Shown piece by piece: positions 1 to 9,287 of a stretch of 35,912 nucleotides of DNA. The stretch spans positions 1 to 35,912 of the forward strand of contig CAMWRR010000002.1 in NCBI GenBank assembly GCA_947176715.1. Direction: 5' to 3'. The stretch comes from an uncultured Rikenellaceae bacterium (GTDB lineage: Bacteria; Bacteroidota; Bacteroidia; Bacteroidales; Rikenellaceae). How positions within the stretch are numbered: position 1 is the first letter of the stretch; each line of letters opens with the position of its first letter. The notes beneath the pieces were generated by a model. It made no database searches, had not been told where the DNA came from, and saw only the letters and a program-made list of their open reading frames with translations. Made by a program: the position numbers and the translations under genes.

Positions 1-411
1 CGCCCGCACGGCCCAGTAACGTTCGGCCACGGGGGCGGAGTCGACGAACGGACGCAGAGAGTAGTCGCCCTCTGAACGGAGCGATGCGCACAGCCTCTCC
101 AGCATGCCGCGCAGGGTGCGGTGGTAGTCCTCGCGCATGGCATAGGAGGCCACGAGCGACCCCTCGGGGTATAACGGATAGCTCTTGGCGCACATTATCA
201 CCGTGCGTGTCCCCGGCATGAGCAACGACGGATCGAAACGCATGTCGGCATAACGCGAGAGCCACGACATCTCCCCGTAACGGCCGCGCTCCAGCCCGTC
301 GAAGAATATGTCGCGCAACCCCGCCTCCACCGCGCCGCCCGATGCGACACCGCAGAGGTCGAAGCCCGCTTCGGATGCGGCTCTCTTTATGTTGTCACGG
401 CTCAGCGACAT
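1..411 (-). CDS. queG: Epoxyqueuosine reductase QueG, N-terminal part (runs off left edge)
   Basis: Reverse-strand translation from ATG at 411: MSLSRDNIKRAASEAGFDLCGVA...GEMSWLSRYADMRFDPSLLMPGTRTVIMCAKSYP...FVDSAPVAERYWAVRA; the DSAPVxERxxAVRA motif is typical of QueG. Not in the ORF track because it is truncated. Confidence 0.88.
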   Translation of the reverse strand, partial: MSLSRDNIKRAASEAGFDLCGVASGGAVEAGLRDIFFDGLERGRYGEMSWLSRYADMRFDPSLLMPGTRTVIMCAKSYPLYPEGSLVASYAMREDYHRTLRGMLERLCASLRSEGDYSLRPFVDSAPVAERYWAVRA

Positions 412-563
412 GACGTAACAGCGTTTACGGATAATTTATTAACTTTGCAAAAACGAACGCCACACCGGACCCGTTCCTAAGGATAGCCGCCTTTATCGGG
501 AGCTTGCCCCGGGGGGCCGTCTCTACGGTCGTTCGTAATTGCGAAGTTAAACAATAAAACGTT

Positions 564-1619
564 ATGAGCCAAGATCAACGCAACCTGTTGAAGAAGATCA
601 AACCGCGCGACATGATCTACCCCATCATCATAGGTTTAGGCGTGGTCGGCTACATGATATACCGCGACTTCGACCCCGAACTGTTCTCCTACTTCTCCTT
701 CTCGGCCAAGACGTTTCTATGGCTGTCGGTGGCCGTGGTGTTCATGGCCGGACGCGACATAGGCTACATAATACGCATAAAGATATTGTCCGAAGGGGCC
801 TTGACGTGGCTGCAGGCCTTTCGCGTCATAATGCTGTGGGAGTTCACCTCGGCGGTCACGCCCTCGGCCGTGGGGGGCACCAGCTTCGCCGTCATATACG
901 TGCACAAGGAGGGCATATCGGTGGGCAAAAGCTCCGCCATAGTGTTGCTCACCTCTTTCTTCGACGAGCTATATTTCATCGTCATGTTCCCCCTGATGAT
1001 AGCCCTCATAGGCTTCGACACCCTCTTCGACACAGCCGTACACGACGCCGTCACGGCCGGCATATTCGCCATAGCCCTCACGGGATATTCGCTCAAACTG
1101 GCCTATCTCGCGGTGGTATCGTACGGCCTGTTCGTCAACCCGCAAGGGCTCAGATGGCTGTTGCTCAAGATATTCCGCATAAAGCCGCTCAGGCGTTGGT
1201 ATGCGGGTGCGGTGCGCACGGGCGACGACATAGTAACAAGCTCCTACGAGCTACGCAAAAAGAATATCGCCTTCTGGTTCAAGACCATAGCTGCCACATT
1301 CCTGTCGTGGAGCTCGCGCTATCTGGTGGTCAACGCCATATTGCTCGCCTTCTTCTCCGTAGGCGACCACCTGTTGCTGTTCGCACGCCAGCTGGTGATG
1401 TGGATAATGATGTTGGTGATGCCCACCCCGGGCGGTAGCGGTTTCGCCGAATACTTCTTCAAGGAGTACCTCTCCGACTTCATACCCGTCGACCCGGCCA
1501 TAAAGCTCGGCGTGGCCGCCATGATAGCGCTGATATGGCGGCTTGTCACCTACTATCCCTATCTGGCGGTAGGCGCGATAATATTCCCGCGCTGGCTCAA
1601 ACGTAAATTCGGGGAGTAG
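564..1619 (+). CDS. UPF0104 / lysylphosphatidylglycerol synthase TM region-like integral membrane protein
   Basis: 351 aa multi-TM ORF with ...TPSAVGGTSFAVIYVHKEGISVGKSSA... and ...MPTPGGSGFAEYFF..., motifs of this family. Confidence 0.8.
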   Translation: MSQDQRNLLKKIKPRDMIYPIIIGLGVVGYMIYRDFDPELFSYFSFSAKTFLWLSVAVVFMAGRDIGYIIRIKILSEGALTWLQAFRVIMLWEFTSAVTPSAVGGTSFAVIYVHKEGISVGKSSAIVLLTSFFDELYFIVMFPLMIALIGFDTLFDTAVHDAVTAGIFAIALTGYSLKLAYLAVVSYGLFVNPQGLRWLLLKIFRIKPLRRWYAGAVRTGDDIVTSSYELRKKNIAFWFKTIAATFLSWSSRYLVVNAILLAFFSVGDHLLLFARQLVMWIMMLVMPTPGGSGFAEYFFKEYLSDFIPVDPAIKLGVAAMIALIWRLVTYYPYLAVGAIIFPRWLKRKFGE

Positions 1620-1684
1620 GCGGACGCACACCGCGGCGGACAGAAAAAGTCCGGCTCTACGACGGACCGCTTGCACTATCCGCG

Positions 1685-3559
1685 TCAAACAGATTTCGCA
1701 GGCATAGAGCTGATGCCGTATATTACCTTAGTGATCTGAAAGTTGTTAGGGGCGGCCCAATAGTCGGGCCACCGCTCTCTATATGTTTCGAGCTGTGCGT
1801 CGGGGACATATATCCTGTAATTAGCCGTATAGCTGCCGAAGCCGTCGGTGACGGGGAATACCCCGCTGCCGAGCGTGGCCGGGGTCTCGGCCGGACACAG
1901 GACGCTCTCTAACGCGAAGCATCTGTTGAACGCGTTAGCGCCTATCGACTCGAGTCGCGTACCCAAGGTTACGCTCTTCAAACCGGAACAATGGGAGAAA
2001 ACCTGCTTCTCTATCACGGTTACCGCGTCGGGAATATCTATGCTCTCCAACGCATAACAACGGATAAAGGCATTGTAGCCTATATTTTTGAGCCCCTCAG
2101 GCAATCTAACCTCACGGAGCGCTCTGCAGTCGGCGAAGGTGTTGCCCTCTATGGTCTCTACCCTGTCGCCTGCGAATATCGCCCTTTTAAGCGGAGAGGT
2201 GCCCGCGCCGCTACCGGCGAATGCAGAGATGCCCAACCGCTCTACATTAGCCGGTATGGTTATCTCCGCCATATTCGTTTGCAGGAATGCGGCATCGCCG
2301 ATAGATACGAGGCTCTCCGGCAGTGTTACCGCCTCTATGGCGCTGTTGTTGAATGCGTTGTCGCCTATCGTTACGACACCTTCGGGGATGGCGATGCTAC
2401 GTATCTCCGTGTCGCCTATGAACGCGTTCGGCACCACTGCGGTCATTGTGCCCGCATAGCCCCATCGTCCCTTGCCGGTGGCGGGGTCGTAGGAGCTGAA
2501 CTCGTCGAAGTATTCGTACTCGCCACTGAAACGCGGGGTGCCGTATCGGGTGCTCCAAGCTATCTGCCGGGTGGCGGTGTACTCTATGTATCTCACCTGT
2601 CGGACAACCAATTTGCGGATGATAGTGCGCACATCGTCCGAGACGAGTACCAGTATCACGCACTCGGGGTCGCTTACGGCCGCCGGGGTGTCGGGCGCGG
2701 ATATGGATATCTTGCACCCGGCTCTGTCCACCGTTGCCTTGTAGCCGCCGCCTGCGATGCACTCCACGGCCGTCACCGCGTTCATCGGGTCGGTCAGACG
2801 GTAGCTCACCTCTGTCGTTGTTCCGGGGCCGCAATAGAACGACAGCTCTCTGACCACCTCTTCGCCCGAGACGAACACGAGGTCGAAACTGTTGTCGTAG
2901 CACGGCAGCTCTACACGCTCGCCGTCCCGGGTCAACGTCAGCACGAGGCGACCCGGGTCGGAGACGTCTATATCGCAATAGGCGGACTCTTTGGCCCCTT
3001 CCGCCTCTTCCGGGCTTTCAGCCACCGGCCTCAACCGGTGCCATGTCTCTTTACCGTCGCAGGATATGTACCAGTAGCCGTCGTCTATATCCAGCCTCGG
3101 CGTGGCATCCGCAGGCTCGGACCGCACCGCTATGCGCTTATCGCTGTCGGTGAGCCACTGGCCGTCGAGCGTCCAGTAATATACGCCGTCGCTGTCTTGC
3201 CGTACGCCTATCACGGGAGTGGTGGCGTGGAGTCCGTCCGCTCCGTGGTATATCATGGCCGGACGGCTCTCTGCAAAGGTGATGGCGTAACCTGTCGTCT
3301 CGCCGTTTTTCACCACCGGCACGGTACCGGTCACGTAGTCGCCGCGGGTAGATGCCTCTACCATAACACGCAAAGAGGCCGCATTGGTGTTCATGCGGGC
3401 GCACCACTCCAGAGGGAGGGACATGTCGTACGACGGCGTGTCGGGAGCCTTCTCCACGTCACTCTCCGCGCTCCTGTTCCACATGGCTATCTCGTCGTAC
3501 TTGGTGCAGGAGGCTAACGACAGCAACCCTATAATGGTAAACGTAATGATCTTTCTCAT
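1685..3559 (-). CDS. Lipoprotein with BspA-like leucine-rich repeats (LRR_5 type)
   Basis: Signal/lipobox MRKIITFTIIGLLSLASC; repeated AFxNCxxLxxVxLPxxLxxIGxxAF units in the C-terminal half. Confidence 0.85.
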   Translation of the reverse strand: MRKIITFTIIGLLSLASCTKYDEIAMWNRSAESDVEKAPDTPSYDMSLPLEWCARMNTNAASLRVMVEASTRGDYVTGTVPVVKNGETTGYAITFAESRPAMIYHGADGLHATTPVIGVRQDSDGVYYWTLDGQWLTDSDKRIAVRSEPADATPRLDIDDGYWYISCDGKETWHRLRPVAESPEEAEGAKESAYCDIDVSDPGRLVLTLTRDGERVELPCYDNSFDLVFVSGEEVVRELSFYCGPGTTTEVSYRLTDPMNAVTAVECIAGGGYKATVDRAGCKISISAPDTPAAVSDPECVILVLVSDDVRTIIRKLVVRQVRYIEYTATRQIAWSTRYGTPRFSGEYEYFDEFSSYDPATGKGRWGYAGTMTAVVPNAFIGDTEIRSIAIPEGVVTIGDNAFNNSAIEAVTLPESLVSIGDAAFLQTNMAEITIPANVERLGISAFAGSGAGTSPLKRAIFAGDRVETIEGNTFADCRALREVRLPEGLKNIGYNAFIRCYALESIDIPDAVTVIEKQVFSHCSGLKSVTLGTRLESIGANAFNRCFALESVLCPAETPATLGSGVFPVTDGFGSYTANYRIYVPDAQLETYRERWPDYWAAPNNFQITKVIYGISSMPAKSV

Positions 3560-3571
3560 GGCCTATAGATG

Positions 3572-4213
3572 TTAAAAAATGATCCCCGCCCTGACTACGA
3601 AGCAACGGTTGCGCACATGTCTGTAACCCACCTTGTCGCTGCCCTCTCCGTACATCGTGTCGGTTTTGTCTATGTCTATGAATCCCATTCCGTAATCGGC
3701 CCCTATGACGAAGCGGCCCACCGCGGCATCTGCCCCGCACATAAAGCCCGTGTCGTGACGCGAGAAGCCGCCCCTTTTGCCGAATATAGGCACCGTGGTG
3801 TCGCCCGCCTTGCGTTTTCCGCCCACACCCACCGCATAATATAGCCCGGCGAAGGGTATCAGCGAGAGGTTTCGGGTTACGGCCACGGTGTAGTCTACGG
3901 CCACGGGTATCTGTATGTAGCGCATGGTGGTGCGGCTGTCGTCGAATCCGCTTATCTCATACCCCTTGCTTATGAAGCTCGCGCCGGTACGCAGATGCAA
4001 CGGCAACCGTCCGGTCAGCCTTATCCTGTCGGTGACGCCCGCTTCGTACCCGGACCTTGCAGACGACCTCAGCCCGCATGAGGTGACCCACGAGACGCAA
4101 TACCCGGCATGCCCGCCAACTATGTTGAGTCTGACGGAGTCGGCACCCTTATGTGCATAGACGCTTCCGACGGCCGATGTGCTGACAAGTAAAAACAATA
4201 TGATCCTTTTCAT
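3572..4213 (-). CDS. Outer-membrane beta-barrel (PorT-like) protein
   Basis: 213 aa with signal peptide MKRIILFLLVSTSAVGSVYA, alternating hydrophobic strands, C-terminal aromatic FVVRAGIIF; 12 nt upstream of the LRR lipoprotein. Confidence 0.7.
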   Translation of the reverse strand: MKRIILFLLVSTSAVGSVYAHKGADSVRLNIVGGHAGYCVSWVTSCGLRSSARSGYEAGVTDRIRLTGRLPLHLRTGASFISKGYEISGFDDSRTTMRYIQIPVAVDYTVAVTRNLSLIPFAGLYYAVGVGGKRKAGDTTVPIFGKRGGFSRHDTGFMCGADAAVGRFVIGADYGMGFIDIDKTDTMYGEGSDKVGYRHVRNRCFVVRAGIIF

Positions 4214-4537
4214 TCCTGATAAATCGTTACACGTTATTGCGACCGACGCAAGCCCGACATTGCATTTTGCAGAGGCGTTATCATCGTAATGTGCGGCAGT
4301 CGTCTTGTTTAAACGTTCCTTTTAACGCCATAAGCGGATAATGGAGCGTATAAAGCCGTGTGGTAACGTAAACGGAGCGGTGCAATCGTTTGACTGCGAT
4401 AAATATAGATGACAGACTTGCACAAGTGTCAGATATAATGTACATTTGTGGATGTAAACCAACGTATAAACGTTACACGAAGCCCTCCAAGACAGCCTCG
4501 CGGGAGGGTTTAAGCCGGGGGCGGTGCGCCCCTCTTT

Positions 4538-5203
4538 TCAGGCCTTTGTCCGTCCGTTTCCCGACCGGCTTCGTCTCAGCTTCTCTTTCCTGTCCAGCGC
4601 CATCTGTACGGATGGGTACATGGCTCTGAATTTGGCGAACGTATCGCGCGACAGGTCGAAGTGTCGGCAGATGTCGTTTACCGATCGCCCCCGGTTAAGC
4701 ATCGCTATAACGGCATGACGGTTCTCTATAAGTATATTGGTCTTGGTGTAGCTGCCGTGGCGACGACCCAACACCACCCCCTCGGCACGTCGCAGGGCCA
4801 ACGCCTCACGGGTGCGCATGGAGATGAGGTTGCGCTCTATCTCCGCGACAAGCCCGAAAGCGAAGCACAATACCTTGCTGTTGATGGTGTTGTCGAACGA
4901 ATAGCCCTCCTTGGTGGTGTAGAGGTTTATGCCGCGCTCCAGACATTTGCCCATAATGGCCATTATATCGGTGAGCGTTCTGCTCAGGCGCGAAATCTCC
5001 GTGACAATCAGCGTGTCGTCTTTGCCGAGAGTGCGTAACAGCGCCCCCAATTTACGGTCGCGTTCGCTCTTCCGGCCGCTGGCGACCTCAGTGACCCACC
5101 GGTTTACGACGAGTTTTCTGCTTTCGGCAAAACGCCTGATTTCATCCTGTTGGTTGGCAGGGTGTTGTCTCTCCGTGCTGACGCGTAAATAACCTATTGT
5201 CAT
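4538..5203 (-). CDS. Serine recombinase, master DNA invertase Mpi-like
   Basis: MTIGYLRVSTERQHPANQQDEIRRFAESRKL...TLIVTEISRLSRTL...NSKVLCFAFGLVAEIERNLISMRTREALALRRAEGVVLGRR; catalytic Ser and small serine recombinase architecture. Start moved to 5203 (MTIGYLR). Confidence 0.88.
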   Translation of the reverse strand: MTIGYLRVSTERQHPANQQDEIRRFAESRKLVVNRWVTEVASGRKSERDRKLGALLRTLGKDDTLIVTEISRLSRTLTDIMAIMGKCLERGINLYTTKEGYSFDNTINSKVLCFAFGLVAEIERNLISMRTREALALRRAEGVVLGRRHGSYTKTNILIENRHAVIAMLNRGRSVNDICRHFDLSRDTFAKFRAMYPSVQMALDRKEKLRRSRSGNGRTKA

Positions 5204-5349
5204 GTGTTGATTGTGTTTTAACCGGGGCAACGGCGCCCCGTACGGTAAAGGTAAGGGTTATATGCCCGGAGACGGGGGCGGAGACAGGATATGGCGGCAC
5301 GGTATCTGAAAGTTTGGGACGATACGGACGTTTTGGTCCGATTTTTAGT

Positions 5350-5357
5350 TATATTTG
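5350..5357 (+). promoter_or_regulatory. Bacteroidota-type -7 box TATATTTG upstream of recN
   Basis: TAnnTTTG match 18 nt before the recN ATG; no clear -33 element. Confidence 0.5.
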
Positions 5358-5374
5358 CCTGTTCGATTTCAGCT

Positions 5375-7033
5375 ATGATAACTACGCTTCATATAGAGAA
5401 TTACGTATTGATAGACCGTCTCGACCTCCGTTTCGAGAGCGGTCTGAACATAATAACCGGCGAGACCGGTGCAGGAAAATCGATACTGCTCGGGGCCATA
5501 GGTATGCTCACCGGTGCCCGTACCGACAGTTCGGCGGTGAAGAACGGCGCCACCACATGCGTGATAGAGGCCGAGTTCGAGGTGTCTGATTACGACCTTA
5601 AACCGCTGTTCGAGGAGTACGACCTCGACTACGACGACACCATGACGGTAAGGCGCGTGATAACGGTGCAGGGCAAGAGCCGCAGCTACATCAACGATCT
5701 GCCTGTGACGCTCGCACAGCTCAAGACCATAGGCGAGCGGCTCATCGACATCCATTCGCAACACCAGACCCTGTTGCTCGGCGACGGCGGCTTCCAGATG
5801 GACGTGGTCGATTGCGTGGCCGGTAACGACGATCTGCTCGCCGATTATCGCGAGGCTATGTCGGCGGTGAGAGCGGTGCGCGCCCGGCGCGATGCCGCCG
5901 CCGAGGAGTTGGCGCAGGCACGGCGCGACGAGGAGTTCATGCGTTACCAGTACGAACAGCTCGACGAGGCCAAGTTACAGCCGGGAGAGAAAGAGGAGCT
6001 GGAGGCTCAGGAGGCGGTGCTGGCCAACGCCACAGAGATAAAGGAGGCGTTATGGAGCTCGTGCGCGTTGCTCGACGGCGATGCGGAGGAGAACATCCTC
6101 ACCTCGCTCCGCAAGATAGAGGGCTCGTTGGAGTCCATATCGGAACATTCGCCCGAGGTGGCGGCCATAGCCGAACGTGTGTCGTCGTCGTATTACGAGC
6201 TAAAGGATATATGCGAGGAGCTGTCGTCGCTGGACGAGGAGATAGCGGCCGACCCCGCCGAGCTGGAGCGGGTGCAGTCGAGGCTGGACAAGATATACAC
6301 CCTCGAGAAGAAACACCGCGTGGAGGGGGTGGAGCCGCTGATAGAGTTGCGCGACTCGCTGGCGGCCAAGCTCTCGCTGATAGAGGGCAGCGACGAGAGT
6401 ATCGCCGAGTTGGATGCCGAGCTGGCCGCACTCACCGACAAGGCCCGCTCCATAGCCGCGGAGCTCGGCTCAAGACGTTCCGCCGTGGTGGAGCGCATAC
6501 GCGAGAATGTGTTGTCGCAGCTGGCACAGTTGGGCATGGAGGGGGCGCGTCTTACGATAGAGCTCCGCCATGTGGACGAGCTTCTGCCCAACGGCTCCGA
6601 CACCATAGAGTTTCTCTTCTCGGCCAACAAGGGGGGGCATCTCGAACGCATAGCCAAGGTGGCGTCCGGCGGCGAGATGTCGCGCCTGATGCTGGCCCTC
6701 AAATCGCTCATGGCCTCGCACCGAAGCCTGCCCACCGTCATATTCGACGAGATAGACACCGGCGTATCGGGCTCCGTGGCCGACAAGATGGGCGAGATAA
6801 TGGAGCGTCTGGGAGCCGGCAAGCAGATTATCAACATCACACACCTGCCGCAGGTGGCCGCCAAAGGTGCGCACCACTTCTACGTGTACAAGTCCGACAA
6901 AGAGGGCACCACCGTCACCGTAATAAGAAAACTAACCGACGAGGAGCGGGTAGACAAGATAGCCGAGATGCTCAGCGCCAGCCGCGTGACCGACGCCGCA
7001 AGAAGACAGGCGCGGGAGTTGCTGGGGAGGTAA
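5375..7033 (+). CDS. recN: DNA repair protein RecN
   Basis: MITTLHIENYVLIDRLDLRFESGLNIITGETGAGKSILLGAIGML (Walker A), ...KVASGGEMSRLMLALK..., VIFDEIDTGVSG (Walker B). Start set at 5375. Confidence 0.95.
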   Translation: MITTLHIENYVLIDRLDLRFESGLNIITGETGAGKSILLGAIGMLTGARTDSSAVKNGATTCVIEAEFEVSDYDLKPLFEEYDLDYDDTMTVRRVITVQGKSRSYINDLPVTLAQLKTIGERLIDIHSQHQTLLLGDGGFQMDVVDCVAGNDDLLADYREAMSAVRAVRARRDAAAEELAQARRDEEFMRYQYEQLDEAKLQPGEKEELEAQEAVLANATEIKEALWSSCALLDGDAEENILTSLRKIEGSLESISEHSPEVAAIAERVSSSYYELKDICEELSSLDEEIAADPAELERVQSRLDKIYTLEKKHRVEGVEPLIELRDSLAAKLSLIEGSDESIAELDAELAALTDKARSIAAELGSRRSAVVERIRENVLSQLAQLGMEGARLTIELRHVDELLPNGSDTIEFLFSANKGGHLERIAKVASGGEMSRLMLALKSLMASHRSLPTVIFDEIDTGVSGSVADKMGEIMERLGAGKQIINITHLPQVAAKGAHHFYVYKSDKEGTTVTVIRKLTDEERVDKIAEMLSASRVTDAARRQARELLGR

Positions 7034-7194
7034 CCGCTTTACCGTCTTCTCGACAGAGGCGACTCTCCCCTAACGGGACAACAGTCACAGGGCAACTATT
7101 CAGCCCAAAGCCGGTAAAATACATAGTGGCACGAGAGTGCGGATGGCCGCGCCTTACCTGCGGATTGCCTTATAAACAATATACGACCACACAG

Positions 7195-7291
7195 CTTAGT
7201 TTGCGGGCCTCCGTGGGGGAAGTGTTTCGGCCCACAGCGAGGCATGCCCACCGCGAGGTATGCCCACCGCGAGGTGCGGTCCGCTCGGCCA
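7195..7291. repeat. GC-rich intergenic repeat, copy 1 (hairpin plus 16-bp tandem units gcgaggYatgcccacc)
   Basis: tgcgggcctccgtggggg...cccacagcgaggcatgcccaccgcgaggtatgcccaccgcgaggtgcggtccgctcgg; related copies at 16973-17053 and 35782-35912. Confidence 0.65.
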
Positions 7292-7522
7292 CTGTATCGC
7301 ATTTCGGGGGACGAGGGGACGGCTATTGTGTTCGATGGCCCTCGCTGACACTCGGAGCGCATATCGCGACGGATATAATTTTGCCGGACGGCAATAGATT
7401 CTCTCTTTCGGTTGTATTTTCCATCCTTATTTAGTATCTTTATCACTTCGTTTCTTCGATTTTAACACATAAGTAGCTGATTCGCGTCTATTTACCGCGA
7501 TGAGGCGATAAACAGTCTGATT

Positions 7523-9202
7523 ATGGAGTTATTCAGAAATCTTCTTTTCGGCACTCCCGGTTTGTGGGGAGGCGGAGTGGCCCACTCGGTGCTGATACTC
7601 TCGTTGGTGATAGCGTTGGGCATCATATTCGGCAAGTTAAAGGTGTCGGGCATCTCCTTGGGTGTCACGGGCATCTTGTTTGTGGGTATAGCTTTCGGTT
7701 ACTTCGGCATGAACGTGGACGAGCATCTGCTCCACTTCATGAAGGAGTTCGGGCTTATATTGTTCGTCTATTCGATAGGCTTGCAGGTAGGCCCCGGCTT
7801 CTTCTCCTCTTTCCGTAAGGGGGGCGTCACTCTCAACAAGCTGGCTATCATAGTGGTTGTTCTGGGTGTTGCCGTTACCGTCGCGCTCCACTACATAACG
7901 GGCGTGTCGATGCCTACTATGGTGGGTGTCATGTCGGGTGCCGTAACCAACACGCCGGGCCTCGGTGCCGCACAACAGGCCTTCAGCGACATGCACGCCG
8001 GCGCGGATGCCCCCGAGATAGCCACCGGATATGCAGTGGCCTATCCGCTCGGTGTCATAGGTGCCATAGCCTCGTTGCTGGCCCTTCGTTACATCTTCAG
8101 GATAAACGCCCGCAAAGAGGAGGAGGCCGCAGGTGTAGACGGCGACGCAGCCGATCTGGTGAAACGTCCCGTGTCGATAGAGGTAAGCAATCAGGCCATA
8201 GACGGCAAGAATCTGGCCGCCATACACGATTTTATCCTCCGCGATTTCGTCGTGTCGCGAATATGCCATCCCGGTAGCGAGCCGGAGCTGGTGGACGCCT
8301 CTACCGTATTGCATTGCGGCGACCGCATATTAGTGGTGGCCGCCCCCAAGGACATAGAGGCGCTGGTGGCGTTGCTCGGCCACGAGGTGGAGGCCAACTG
8401 GCACATAATGTCAAAGAACATGATCTCGCGGCGCATACTGATAACCAAGCCGGAGCTCAACGGCAAACAGCTGTCGGAGCTTCGCATACGCAACACATGC
8501 GGTGTCACCATAACACGCGTCAACCGTGCCGGCATCGACCTCGTGGCGGCGGGCAACCTGCAGCTCCAGTTAGGCGACCGTGTCACCGTGGTGGGTCCGG
8601 AGCACTCGGTGGCGCAGGCCGAGAAGGTGTTCGGCAACTCGCTCAAGCGTCTGAACCACCCCAACCTCATACCCATATTCGTAGGTATAGCCTTGGGTGT
8701 GCTCTTGGGGAGCATATCGTTCTGGATACCGGGAGTGCCACAGCCGCTGAAGCTCGGTCTGGCCGGCGGACCGCTTATCGTGGCCATATTGATAGGCCGC
8801 TACGGACCGCAATATAAGCTGGTGACCTACACCACCATGAGTGCCAACCTGATGTTGCGCGAGGTGGGCATAGCGCTGTTCCTCGCCGGCGTGGGACTCG
8901 GTGCGGGCGAAGATTTCGTGCCTACGCTGATGGCGGGAGGTTACGTGTGGATAGCGTACGGCGCCGTCATAACCATACTGCCGCTCATAGTGTCTGGCAT
9001 CATAGGCAGGTCGTGCTACAAGCTCAACTACTTCACTCTGATAGGCGTGCTCTCGGGCGCCACCACCAACCCTCCGGCGTTGGCCTACTCTTCGGAACAG
9101 ACCTCTTCGGACGCTCCGTCGGTGGGTTATGCCACGGTATATCCCCTGTCGATGTTCCTCAGGGTGTTGGCGGCACAGCTTCTGATACTTATATTCGGCT
9201 AA
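7523..9202 (+). CDS. AspT/YidE-type putative transporter with central TrkA-C domains
   Basis: Duplicated membrane halves each with GxxTNTPGL/GATTNPPALAYS motifs, flanking RCK-C-like segments (LVDASTVLHCGDRILVVAAP; LQLGDRVTVVGPE). Confidence 0.87.
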   Translation: MELFRNLLFGTPGLWGGGVAHSVLILSLVIALGIIFGKLKVSGISLGVTGILFVGIAFGYFGMNVDEHLLHFMKEFGLILFVYSIGLQVGPGFFSSFRKGGVTLNKLAIIVVVLGVAVTVALHYITGVSMPTMVGVMSGAVTNTPGLGAAQQAFSDMHAGADAPEIATGYAVAYPLGVIGAIASLLALRYIFRINARKEEEAAGVDGDAADLVKRPVSIEVSNQAIDGKNLAAIHDFILRDFVVSRICHPGSEPELVDASTVLHCGDRILVVAAPKDIEALVALLGHEVEANWHIMSKNMISRRILITKPELNGKQLSELRIRNTCGVTITRVNRAGIDLVAAGNLQLQLGDRVTVVGPEHSVAQAEKVFGNSLKRLNHPNLIPIFVGIALGVLLGSISFWIPGVPQPLKLGLAGGPLIVAILIGRYGPQYKLVTYTTMSANLMLREVGIALFLAGVGLGAGEDFVPTLMAGGYVWIAYGAVITILPLIVSGIIGRSCYKLNYFTLIGVLSGATTNPPALAYSSEQTSSDAPSVGYATVYPLSMFLRVLAAQLLILIFG

Positions 9203-9213
9203 GAACAACCTCT

Positions 9214-9244
9214 TTTGGTTATTCGCCATAATATAGTAATTTTG
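9214..9244 (+). promoter_or_regulatory. Promoter TTTG-N19-TAATTTTG for the yebC-like gene
   Basis: TTTG 9214-9217, 19-nt spacer, TAATTTTG 9237-9244. Confidence 0.65.
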
Positions 9245-9287
9245 CATAGTTGAAAATGAGCGGGCGACCGCAACAAACATAAACCTT

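Noticed and set aside
1991-3517. 508-aa plus-strand ORF antisense to the LRR lipoprotein
   Set aside because: Shadow ORF in GC-rich DNA; low-complexity H/R/G/V-rich translation, no family; the opposite strand encodes a clear lipoprotein with LRRs.
4214-4537. Definite invertible promoter segment
   Set aside because: Promoter orientation is suggestive, but no inverted repeats longer than ~7 bp were found around it; kept only as a hypothesis.
6052-7434. 460-aa plus-strand ORF overlapping recN in another frame
   Set aside because: Arg/Gly/His-rich shadow frame; recN frame is unambiguous.
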